Shown here piece by piece: positions 30,302 through 37,360 of a DNA stretch of 64,000 nucleotides. Position 1 is the stretch's first letter; every line of letters starts with the position of its first letter. The position numbers were made by a program, and so were the translations under genes. The DNA comes from Streptomyces nigrescens (GTDB lineage: Bacteria > Actinomycetota > Actinomycetes > Streptomycetales > Streptomycetaceae): the NCBI GenBank assembly GCA_024349765.1, contig AP026073.1:1550001-1614000 (forward strand), read 5' to 3'. The notes under the pieces were generated by a model that saw nothing but the letters and a program-made list of their open reading frames with translations, was not told where the DNA came from and did not search any database.

Positions 30302-30307
30302 ATCGTA
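30302..30307 (-). promoter_or_regulatory. -10 element TACGAT, leaderless DUF4126 gene
   Basis: Minus-strand TACGAT, seven-base spacer, GTG at 30294. The likely start point is at the GTG. The MacR-like box is about 45-58 bases upstream of that point, a position suited to activation. Confidence 0.5.
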
Positions 30308-30336
30308 GGCCGCCCGTGGGGCCCGGTGCTCAGTTT

Positions 30337-30352
30337 TGAGTATCCGTACTCA
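30337..30352. promoter_or_regulatory. MacR-like operator TGAGTATCCGTACTCA
   Basis: The 16-base palindrome matches 13 of the 14 defined bases of the consensus TGAGTAC-two bases-GTACTCA that I recall for S. coelicolor MacR. It sits upstream of the DUF4126 gene promoter. The macS/macR genes are at 7615-9572 in this window. Confidence 0.6.
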
Positions 30353-30480
30353 GACGGCCAGATGAGTAGGTACGCGGATGGGCCGGCGGCCGCCCGGACG
30401 GAAGAGTGGGGGCCACGGAAGGGAAGCGGCGCCGCACCGCCGACACGGGGCGGCGGAGCGGCGCGGCTCCCGGACGTGAC

Positions 30481-30537
30481 GGGGGAAGACGGGGGAACGA
30501 CGGGGGAGTACGGGGGCTCCACGGGGGAGCACGGGGG
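30481..30537 (+). repeat. Phased array of six G5 tracts
   Basis: GGGGG begins at 30481, 30491, 30502, 30512, 30523 and 30533, so the spacing alternates 10 and 11 bases. Two further G5 tracts are at 30562 and 30610. The array is a strong potential G-quadruplex on the plus strand and its period equals the DNA helical repeat. Confidence 0.75.
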
Positions 30538-30625
30538 AAACGCCACCCTGGTCGGATCGGCGGGGGAACGATCCGCGCCAGGGCGGCGCACTCTCCGGTG
30601 CGGGCCCGCGGGGGAACACAAAGGG

Positions 30626-30658
30626 GTGCGCGCCGTACCTGACCAATACGGCGCGCAC
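30626..30658 (-). terminator. Terminator of the ABC/YhgE/TetR operon
   Basis: A perfect 12-base-pair stem GTGCGCGCCGTA / TACGGCGCGCAC with a nine-base loop, 54 bases beyond the TetR stop codon on the minus strand. Confidence 0.7.
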
Positions 30659-30711
30659 TCGTCTCTTTCCGCGGCCGGTCCGCGGTCACGCCGCCTCTGC
30701 GCCCACCGGCC

Positions 30712-31365
30712 TTACGCGGGACGGCCGGTGACCCGGCCCTGGAGCAGCCGCGACAGCGCCGCGTGCACCTCGTCGAGCGACCGGTCCGGCTGGTACGACT
30801 GCCAGTCCAGGGCCGCCACCAGGACCATCCCGAACAGTGCCGAGGCGGTCAGCGGGATGTCGATCTCCTCGCTCAGCTCCTCCTGGGCGACCGCCTCGCG
30901 CAGCACGTTCTCCACGACCGTGATGGCCCGCTCGCGCACCACCATCAGCGTCGACTGCCAGGCGCGGTTGGTGCGCCACAGTTCGGCGACGTAGAGCTGG
31001 GTGAGCGCCGGGTAACGGGAGATGAAGTCCAGGCCGGCCCGGATCATCGCGTCCAGCGCGTCGATCCGGCTGCCGCCCCGGTCGGCGACCTCGTCGGCCG
31101 CCGCCTGCAAGGAGGTCGCCAGCAGCTCTATGCCGTGCCGCAGCAGCTCCTCGAAGAGAACGTTCTTGCTCGCGAAGTTGTAGTAGACCGTGCCCTTCGC
31201 GACTCCCGCCCGCTCGGCGATCTCGTCCACCGTGGTGGAGGAGAAGCCCTGTTCGGCGATGAGTGTGACCGCGGCTTCGAAGAGCTTGCGCCGGGTGGCG
31301 TCGCGGCGAGTGTTGGAGCTGTCCATGGGGGCGATTGTGCCGCGCTCCGGGGTGTGTGTGTTCAC
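30712..31365 (-). CDS. TetR family transcriptional regulator
   Basis: A 217-residue repressor. Its helix-turn-helix is TVDEIAERAGVAKGTVYYNFASK (about residues 38-60), and the rest is an all-helical ligand-binding and dimerisation domain with no identifiable ligand. The GTG at 31365 overlaps the stop of the upstream membrane-protein gene (GTGA) and has GGAG nine bases before it, so it was preferred to the ATG 13 codons later. As the last gene of its operon, it probably represses the operon through the palindrome at 34410-34431. Confidence 0.88.
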   Translation of the reverse strand: MNTHTPERGTIAPMDSSNTRRDATRRKLFEAAVTLIAEQGFSSTTVDEIAERAGVAKGTVYYNFASKNVLFEELLRHGIELLATSLQAAADEVADRGGSRIDALDAMIRAGLDFISRYPALTQLYVAELWRTNRAWQSTLMVVRERAITVVENVLREAVAQEELSEEIDIPLTASALFGMVLVAALDWQSYQPDRSLDEVHAALSRLLQGRVTGRPA

Positions 31366-33569
31366 AGGCTCAGCTCCGGGTGGAGGTCCTTCATCCGTAT
31401 CACCTGGCGGCCACGGGCGGTCAGCGAGGTCAGTAGCAGCGCGCCGACGGTGAAGGCCGCCAGCACCGCACCGCCCTGCCATACGGGCGCGAGGTCGCCG
31501 CCGGTGATGAGCCGGCGCAGCCCCTCCACGATGTAACTCATCGGCAGATACGGGTGGATGGCGCCGAAGAAGCCCGGGCTGGTCTGCACCGGGTACGTGC
31601 CGCCCGCCGAGGTCAGCTGGAGCATCAGCAGCGCCAGCACCAGGATCCGGCCGGCCGGTCCGAACTGGGCGTTCAGCCACTGCACGATCGCCGAGAAACA
31701 GGCCGTGACCAGCACCAGGAAGCCGAGCGTGCCGGCCGCCCTGGCCATCTGGAGGCCGAGCCCGAAGTGCAGTACGGCCATCAGGGCCGCGGTCTGCAGC
31801 ACGCCCACGCCGACCACCGGCAGCCAGCCGGAGACCGCCACCCGCCAGGAGGAGGCGCCCATCGCCAGCGCCCGCCTGTTGAGCGGCTGGATCAGCATGT
31901 ACGCCACCATGGCGCCGACCCACAGCGACAGCGGGATGAAGTACGGCGCGAAACCGGTGCCGTAGTTGGGCGCCTTGTGGGCGGCGTCGGAGGCCAGCTG
32001 CACCGGGTCGGACATCACCAGGGTGCGGGCGTCGCGCTCCTTCTTGCCGTAGTCGGGGATCCGCTTCGCCCCGTCGTGCAGCCCGCCGGCCAGCTTCTGC
32101 GAGCCGTCGGAGAGCTTGAACATGCCGCCGTCCAGGGTTTGCGCGCCGTCCTTGAGCTTGCCCACCCCGGAGTCGAGGTCGTGCATCCCGTCCGCGGCCC
32201 GGCCCGTGCCGTCGTGCAGTTGGTGCGCGCCGTCGTTCAGCCGGTCGGCGCCGGCGGCCAGCTTCGCATTGCCCGCGGCCAGCTTGCGGGCGCCCGTGGA
32301 CACCTTGTGCGCGCCGTCGTTGAGGTCGTTGATCTTCTTGACCGCGGCGTCCATGTCGGCGCCCAGGGTGGGGCCGCGCTTCGCCAGCTCGCTCGCCAGG
32401 GAGTGCAGGGTGTCCAGGTCCCGGCCCAGCCGGTCGAGGTTCTTCTGGTCGTGGACGTAGCCGCTGACCTCCTCGGCCTTGTCCGCCGCGGTGGCCGCCT
32501 GGTCCTTGATCCGCTTCAGCTCGGCGCAGGAGGTGTCGAGGGTGACCCCGCTCTCGCAGCGCAGCCGGTAGTAGGTGGCGAGGTGGTCGGAGATGCCCCG
32601 GGAGAGCTTGGCCCCCATGGAGGCCGCCGCGGGCAGCCTGTCCAAGTTGTCGTGGACCGCCTGCGAGCCGTCCGCGACGAGCTGGGCGGCCTCGCCGATC
32701 TCCTTGCCGTGCGCCCGGATGAAGGGCCCCACCTTGCCGACGACGCCGTTGACGGTGTCGGCCAGTTGCTGGGTCCCGTCGGCCACCTGCCCGGCGCCGT
32801 CGGCCAGTTGGCGCGAGCCGTCGGCGGCCGTACCGGCGCCGCGGGCGAGGTCGCCGCTCCCCTGGGAGAGCCGCCCGGCGCCCGCGTTCAGGTCACCGAG
32901 CCCGGTGACGAGCCTGCCGCTGCCGTTCTTGGCGCTGCCCAGACCGTCGGCCAGCTTGCCGGCGCCGTCCTCGGCCTGCCCGATGCCGTCCTTGAGCCGG
33001 TCGGCACCGTCCGCGGCCTGCTCGGTCTTGCCGTGCAGAGTCGAGAACGAGACGAAGATCTTGTCGAGGAAGGTGCGCGACGACTTCGCCGAGGCCGCCG
33101 CGCGCACCTCGGAGAACACCGTCCGGGAGATCTGCCCGACGATGTAGTTGTTCGCGTCGTTCGTGCGCACCTTCAGGGCGCCGGTCTCCGGGTGGTCACC
33201 CGAACTGGAGGCGATCCGCCGGCTGAAGTCCTTCGGGATGGACAGCGACAGGTAGTACGTGCCGTCCTCGACGCCCCGGGCGGCCTCCGCGGCGCCCACC
33301 GGGTGCCAGTCGAAGGTGTGGCTGTCCGCGAGGCCGTCGACGATGCTGTCGCCCGCCGAGATGTGCTTCCCGCCGGCCTCGGCGCCCCTGTCCTCGTTGA
33401 CCAGCGCGACCGGTATCTTGTCCAGCCGCCCGTACGGGTCCCAGAAGGACCACAGGTAGAGCGCGCCGTACAACAGCGGCAGGAGCAGCAGCGCGGCCAG
33501 AGCGGCGCGCGGCAGCTTCCCCCTCCCGAACCGCTTCAGCTCAAGCGCGGCCAGCTTCGGCGAGCGCAT
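31362..33569 (-). CDS. YhgE/Pip family membrane protein (ABC-2-type)
   Basis: A 735-residue membrane protein with the YhgE/Pip layout. There is one N-terminal helix (about 20-42), then a large extracytoplasmic region, then five to six C-terminal helices (about 535-725) resembling an ABC-2 permease. The outer region contains many repeats of the type GADRLxDGxxxLxxG (about 190-280 and 415-510), typical of the family and likely to form long coiled stalks. Relatives include the lactococcal phage infection protein and EsaA-like proteins. It is preceded by an ABC-type ATPase gene with a 29-base overlap and followed by TetR, so it is probably a regulated exporter. Confidence 0.85.
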   Translation of the reverse strand: MRSPKLAALELKRFGRGKLPRAALAALLLLPLLYGALYLWSFWDPYGRLDKIPVALVNEDRGAEAGGKHISAGDSIVDGLADSHTFDWHPVGAAEAARGVEDGTYYLSLSIPKDFSRRIASSSGDHPETGALKVRTNDANNYIVGQISRTVFSEVRAAASAKSSRTFLDKIFVSFSTLHGKTEQAADGADRLKDGIGQAEDGAGKLADGLGSAKNGSGRLVTGLGDLNAGAGRLSQGSGDLARGAGTAADGSRQLADGAGQVADGTQQLADTVNGVVGKVGPFIRAHGKEIGEAAQLVADGSQAVHDNLDRLPAAASMGAKLSRGISDHLATYYRLRCESGVTLDTSCAELKRIKDQAATAADKAEEVSGYVHDQKNLDRLGRDLDTLHSLASELAKRGPTLGADMDAAVKKINDLNDGAHKVSTGARKLAAGNAKLAAGADRLNDGAHQLHDGTGRAADGMHDLDSGVGKLKDGAQTLDGGMFKLSDGSQKLAGGLHDGAKRIPDYGKKERDARTLVMSDPVQLASDAAHKAPNYGTGFAPYFIPLSLWVGAMVAYMLIQPLNRRALAMGASSWRVAVSGWLPVVGVGVLQTAALMAVLHFGLGLQMARAAGTLGFLVLVTACFSAIVQWLNAQFGPAGRILVLALLMLQLTSAGGTYPVQTSPGFFGAIHPYLPMSYIVEGLRRLITGGDLAPVWQGGAVLAAFTVGALLLTSLTARGRQVIRMKDLHPELSL

Positions 33570-34398
33570 CGGCCGCCCCCTCCTCGTCGTCCTTGGTGTC
33601 GTCGTCGCCGCCGTCCGCGGGGGCCGTGCCGTCCCCGGCAGGCGGCTCCTCCGGCCCGTCCGCGGAGCCCTGCCCGCCGGTCCGTTCCGGGCGGTTGCCG
33701 GTCCGGACGAGCACCACGTCCTCGCCGTCCCCGGGCGGCTCGCTGCACACCGCGAGGACGGTCGTGCCGGCCGCGGCGATACCGCGCAGCATCGCCCAGG
33801 CGGCGGTGCGCTCCTCGTCGGACAGCTTCAGGTCGGTGTCGTCGACGGCCAGCAGTCGTGGCCGGCCGATCATCGCGAGCGCCACGGAGAGCCGCAGCGC
33901 CTCCAGCCGCTCCAGGTCGCGCACCGACGTGCGGATCCCCTTGGGCAGCGTCGCGAGGTCGAGGCCGGCCGCCGCCAGGGCGTCGTCCACCAGGGCGCGG
34001 GCCTCGGCCCGGCGCTCCCGGCGCGGCCGCAGCAGGGCGCGCGGCGAACCGCCGAACCGGCCCTGCAACAGGGCGCGTTCGCGCAGGTGCTCACCTACGG
34101 TCAGGGCAGGTTCGAGATCGGCGATCCCGGGCACATGCGCGAGTGCGGTGACCGACCGGACGGCGGCCTTCTTCTTGGGCAGCGCCAGCCCGCCGATCCC
34201 GGCGGTGCCCTCGGCGGACTTCATCCGGCCGGTGAGCGCGAGCAGCAGGCACGTACGGCCCGAGCCCGACGGGCCCTGTACGGCGATCAGCGAGCCGGGT
34301 CCGGCCGTGATGTCGACGTTCCGGAACGCCCAGCCGCGGGGGCCCTTGACCCCGAACCGCTCGGCCGTGACCGCCGCCCCGTGCGGGGTGCTGTCCAC
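33541..34398 (-). CDS. Degenerate ABC transporter ATP-binding protein
   Basis: A 285-residue ABC-like ATPase with altered catalytic motifs. Walker A reads GPSGSGRT, with Arg in place of the essential Lys. The LSGGQ signature is replaced by a VRDLERLEALRL segment. Walker B is LLAVDDTD, where the catalytic Glu after the first Asp is Asp. The last 60 residues are acidic and Pro/Gly-rich. It starts the operon with the YhgE/Pip gene, so it is probably the NTP-binding partner of that membrane protein. GTG at 34398 follows GGGAGGGG. Confidence 0.8.
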   Translation of the reverse strand: MDSTPHGAAVTAERFGVKGPRGWAFRNVDITAGPGSLIAVQGPSGSGRTCLLLALTGRMKSAEGTAGIGGLALPKKKAAVRSVTALAHVPGIADLEPALTVGEHLRERALLQGRFGGSPRALLRPRRERRAEARALVDDALAAAGLDLATLPKGIRTSVRDLERLEALRLSVALAMIGRPRLLAVDDTDLKLSDEERTAAWAMLRGIAAAGTTVLAVCSEPPGDGEDVVLVRTGNRPERTGGQGSADGPEEPPAGDGTAPADGGDDDTKDDEEGAADALAEAGRA

Positions 34399-34409
34399 GA
34401 TCCCCTCCC

Positions 34410-34431
34410 TTGTACTGACTGGTCAGTGCAA
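34410..34431. promoter_or_regulatory. Palindromic operator of the TetR operon
   Basis: TTGTACTGAC-TG-GTCAGTGCAA, arms of ten bases with one mismatch. It lies 12 bases upstream of the GTG of the operon's first gene and just downstream of a CATACT -10-like element, so a bound repressor would block transcription. The adjacent TetR gene is the natural candidate binder. Confidence 0.65.
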
Positions 34432-34672
34432 AAAGTATGCCGCATCCCACCCCGTGTTCCGCAAGGGGGTCCGGTGAATCGGCTCGGGCGCCGTGCGTCG
34501 CGCCGCGTCGGGAGCCGGGCACCGCCCGACCTGCCCCGCCGCGCGAAATTCGCCGACTATCCGGTGAAAGCGCAGGTCAGGGTCGATTGTCAGTGGTGTG
34601 CCGCACGATGGGGTCAGACGGGCCGAATCAGCGTTCGGTCCCGAACCGGCATGTGACGACAGGAGGTTCGTC

Positions 34673-35188
34673 ATGGCAGCTCGTCCCCACGGGGCCAGTT
34701 CCGCTGCGTACGGTCCCCCGAGCGATGTCCACCCCGTCCTGCGCCGGGCGGCCGCGCCACCCGCCGCCCTGGCCCTGCTCGCCCAGGCCCAGCAGGGCCT
34801 CGAAGAAGCGCGGACCCTGGAAGCCCCCAACGAGCGGTTCGCCACCGCCCATCTGGCCGCGCTGCGCACCGCCGCCGCGGTCCTCGCCGTGCGCGCCCGT
34901 CCGGAGCCCACCCTACGCCGCAAACCAGGGGCCGCCCCGCGGCGCAGCCGCCGCGAAAGCATCCGCAGCGCCTGGGACCTCCTCCCCGAGGTCGCGCCCG
35001 AACTCGCCGAGTGGAGCGCCCTGTTCGCCTCCGGCGCCGCCCGCCGGGCCCGGGCCGAGGCCGGGATAGCCGGCGCGGCCAGCACCCGGGACGCCGACGA
35101 CCTCCTGCGGGACGTCGCCATGTTCCTGCGCCTGGTCGAACGGATGCTGCTCCTCCAGCCACCGCTGCCGCCCCAGCGGGCGGGGTGA
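34673..35188 (+). CDS. SAV_6107 family HEPN domain protein
   Basis: A 171-residue helical protein that I recognise as the SAV_6107-type HEPN family of Streptomyces. The segment NERFATAHLAALRT (about 45-60) carries an R-x4-H motif, the catalytic pattern of HEPN ribonucleases. HEPN proteins often act as toxins with a nucleotidyltransferase antitoxin, but none is adjacent. The ATG at 34673 follows AGGAGG. It is divergent from the ABC/TetR operon, and the operator at 34410 lies between them. Function unknown; a housekeeping RNA-processing role is equally possible. Confidence 0.75.
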   Translation: MAARPHGASSAAYGPPSDVHPVLRRAAAPPAALALLAQAQQGLEEARTLEAPNERFATAHLAALRTAAAVLAVRARPEPTLRRKPGAAPRRSRRESIRSAWDLLPEVAPELAEWSALFASGAARRARAEAGIAGAASTRDADDLLRDVAMFLRLVERMLLLQPPLPPQRAG

Positions 35189-35434
35189 GGGGGTAGCCGA
35201 GGGGGAAGCGCCGGACTTCGCCGGCGGAGCGAGCGGACGCCCGCCGGCGGGCCCGGGGCTCCGGGGCGACGGGCTCCGCGGTGGGGCCGTCACGGAACGG
35301 CCGCGGGGCCCCGGCGGGGCGGGACGAGCAGGTCGGCACCCGCTCCGTGGGGCTCCGTGGGCGGCGGACGGCGCGGGACGGAATAGGGTGGTGGACGACT
35401 GGATGTTCATGCCCCCGCCGAGGAGCCACCCGCC

Positions 35435-36190
35435 GTGTCTGACCCGCTGCGCCCGCGCGCATCCCTTCGTACCGCCGTGGTCTGGGACGTCCTGAAGGAC
35501 GCCCTGGAGCGCCGGGTCAAGGCGGCCGGGCGCGACGCCCTGGACGTCCTCGACACCGGCGGCGGCACCGGCAACTTCGCCGTGCCGGTCGCCCGTCTCG
35601 GCCACCGCGTCACGGTCGTCGACCCCAGCCCCAACGCCCTCTTCGCCCTGGAGCGCCGGGCCGCGGAGGCCGGCGTCGCCGACCGGATCCGGGCCGTCCA
35701 GGGTGACGCCCACGGCCTGTTCGACGTCGTCGAGCGCGGCGGCTACGACACCGTGCTCTGCCATGGCGTGCTGGAGTACGTCGACGACCCGGCCGAGGGC
35801 ATCCGCAACGCCGTCGACGCGCTGCGCCCGGCCGGCACCCTCAGCCTGCTCGCGGCCGGCCTCGGCGGCGCTGTGCTCGCCCGCGCCCTGGCCGGCCACT
35901 TCACCGAGGCCCACCAGGCCCTCACCGACCCGGCCGGCCGCTGGGGCGAGGGCGACCCGATGCCCCGCCGGTTCACCGCCGAACAGCTCACCGGCCTGGT
36001 CTCCGCCACCGGCCTGCAGGTCGGCGCGGTGCACGGCGTCCGGGTCTTCGCCGACCTGGTCCCGGGCGTACTCGTCGACACCGAGCCGGGGGCCATGGAC
36101 GCCCTGCTGAAGCTGGAGGCGGCCGCCGCCGAGCAGCCCGCCTTCCACGCGGTCGCGACCCAGCTGCACGTCCTCGCCGAGCGCGACTGA
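35435..36190 (+). CDS. SAM-dependent methyltransferase
   Basis: A 251-residue class I methyltransferase. Motif I DVLDTGGGTGNFAVPVARLG (about 35-54), the acidic residue in VTVVDPSP (about 61-67), motif II with GDAHGLF and DTVLCHGVLEYVDDP, and the C-terminal substrate-side helices are present. The best match is the Methyltransf_11/CmoA-like group. The substrate is not identifiable. The GTG at 35435 follows GAGGAGCC. A possible promoter hexamer TAGGGT lies near 35385. Confidence 0.85.
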   Translation: MSDPLRPRASLRTAVVWDVLKDALERRVKAAGRDALDVLDTGGGTGNFAVPVARLGHRVTVVDPSPNALFALERRAAEAGVADRIRAVQGDAHGLFDVVERGGYDTVLCHGVLEYVDDPAEGIRNAVDALRPAGTLSLLAAGLGGAVLARALAGHFTEAHQALTDPAGRWGEGDPMPRRFTAEQLTGLVSATGLQVGAVHGVRVFADLVPGVLVDTEPGAMDALLKLEAAAAEQPAFHAVATQLHVLAERD

Positions 36191-36450
36191 CCCGGGGAGC
36201 GGGCCCGGCCGGCCGCGTGCAGTCGGCCACAGGCCACCCGATCAGCCCCTTCGCCCCGTATGATCGGTGTACGACGTTCCGGCATGACGGACAGGCGGGT
36301 GGGGAATGCAGGCAGCATCACCACCGGCCGCCACGGCGGCCCGGACAGTGAACTGGCGTCGAGGGGCGGGTTTCACGGGGGCGATTCCCTGCCTATCCTG
36401 AAAGGGTCGCACCCCGGTCGCCCCCCGCGACCGACGAGTAGGAGGACTCC

Positions 36451-36846
36451 GTGCCGCTCTCGGAGCACGAGCAGCGCATGCTCGAGCAAATGGAGCGAGC
36501 GCTGTACGCCGAAGATCCCAAGTTCGCGACAGCGCTTGAGGGAAGCGGGCTGCGTACGTACACCCGGCGACGGGTCTACCAAGCGGTCGCGGGCTTCCTG
36601 GTGGGTATCGCCCTGCTCATGGCCGGCATGGTCGCGCAGCAGATCTGGATCAGCGTGGTCGGATTCCTCGTCATGCTCGGCTGTGCCGTGTTGGCGGTCA
36701 CCGGGTGGCGCAAGGCGCCCAAGCCCGGTGAACAGCGCGCCGGCGCCGAGGGCCCGGCGCGGCGTCAGGCCCGGCCGCGACGCTCCATGATGAACCGCAT
36801 CGAGGACCGCTGGCAGCGCCGCCGCGACGAGCAGCAGGGCCACTGA
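36451..36846 (+). CDS. DUF3040 membrane protein
   Basis: A 131-residue protein of the actinobacterial DUF3040 family. The N-terminal SEHEQRMLEQMERALYAEDPKFA motif is diagnostic. Two hydrophobic helices (about 47-65 and 69-86) follow, then a basic Arg-rich tail (about 96-131). The family has no known function; it is common in morphologically complex actinobacteria. The GTG at 36451 has GTAGGAGGA upstream. A strong bidirectional hairpin ends the gene. Confidence 0.88.
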   Translation: MPLSEHEQRMLEQMERALYAEDPKFATALEGSGLRTYTRRRVYQAVAGFLVGIALLMAGMVAQQIWISVVGFLVMLGCAVLAVTGWRKAPKPGEQRAGAEGPARRQARPRRSMMNRIEDRWQRRRDEQQGH

Positions 36847-36900
36847 TCCCGCTCCGAACGTCCTCCCCCTGACGCGCCGTCGCCGCGTCCCCGGTCCTCC

Positions 36901-36939
36901 GTGCTGTGGCCGCCCGATTCCTTCGGGCGGCCACAGCAC
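36901..36939 (+). terminator. Terminator after DUF3040
   Basis: A perfect 17-base-pair stem (36901-36917 with 36923-36939) and a five-base loop. It could stop transcription from either side. Confidence 0.85.
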
Positions 36940-37012
36940 GTTCTGCTGCCGTGAGCACGTTTTGCTACCGCCGGCACGTTGTGCTGCGGGCCGAGTCGAG
37001 CCAGGCGGGGAC

Positions 37013-37192
37013 GCGGCCGCGCCGGGCGTCGCCGCCATGCCGGGCGTCGGGGCCCTGCCGGCCGCGGCGGTCCCGCCGGGCGTCGGGGCCCTGCCGAGCG
37101 TCGGGGTCCCGCCGGGCGCTGCGGCCCAGCCGGGCGCCGCGGCCTCGCCGGACGTCGTAGCCCCGCCGAGCCCCTTGGCTCTTCCAGACGTC
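37013..37192. repeat. Ten-unit 18-base imperfect tandem repeat
   Basis: Units of 18 bases with the pattern GCGGNCCNGCCGGGCGTC, strongly diverged in the last two. On the plus strand they would read hexapeptides of the type AAxPGV/GALPxV; on the minus strand TPGxA. Neither reading frame has a credible start, so the repeat is treated as non-coding. Confidence 0.65.
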
Positions 37193-37360
37193 GCGGCCCG
37201 CCGCACGACGCCGCCCGGGCCCACTCGACGCCACCGAGCCCAATCGACAGGCGCGCGCCTCACGCCTGGCCCCCTGGACGCACCCCACGCTCCGGACGCG
37301 CCCTGCGCCCCAGGCGCCCCAGCCGCCCCAGACGCCCCTGCGCCCCTGCGCCCCTGCGCC

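Larger units (their letters stand above)
30295..30711. other. Gene-free spacer between DUF4126 and TetR genes
   Basis: This 417-base region contains the DUF4126 promoter and MacR-like box at its left, a G-tract array at 30481-30537 and the TetR-operon terminator at 30626-30658. No credible gene is present; the open frames through the G tracts are low-complexity Pro/Arg shadows. Confidence 0.7.
36847..37360. other. Gene-free spacer downstream of DUF3040
   Basis: A 514-base region between the DUF3040 stop and the stop of the transglutaminase gene. It holds the terminator at 36901-36939, an array of ten 18-base imperfect repeats (37013-37192) and a shorter C-rich array running into the end of the transglutaminase gene (about 37308-37360). 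Both strands are open in some frames, but no ribosome-binding site supports a gene. Confidence 0.6.

Noticed and set aside
37013-37192. CRISPR array
   Set aside because: Contiguous degenerate 18-base units with no spacers.
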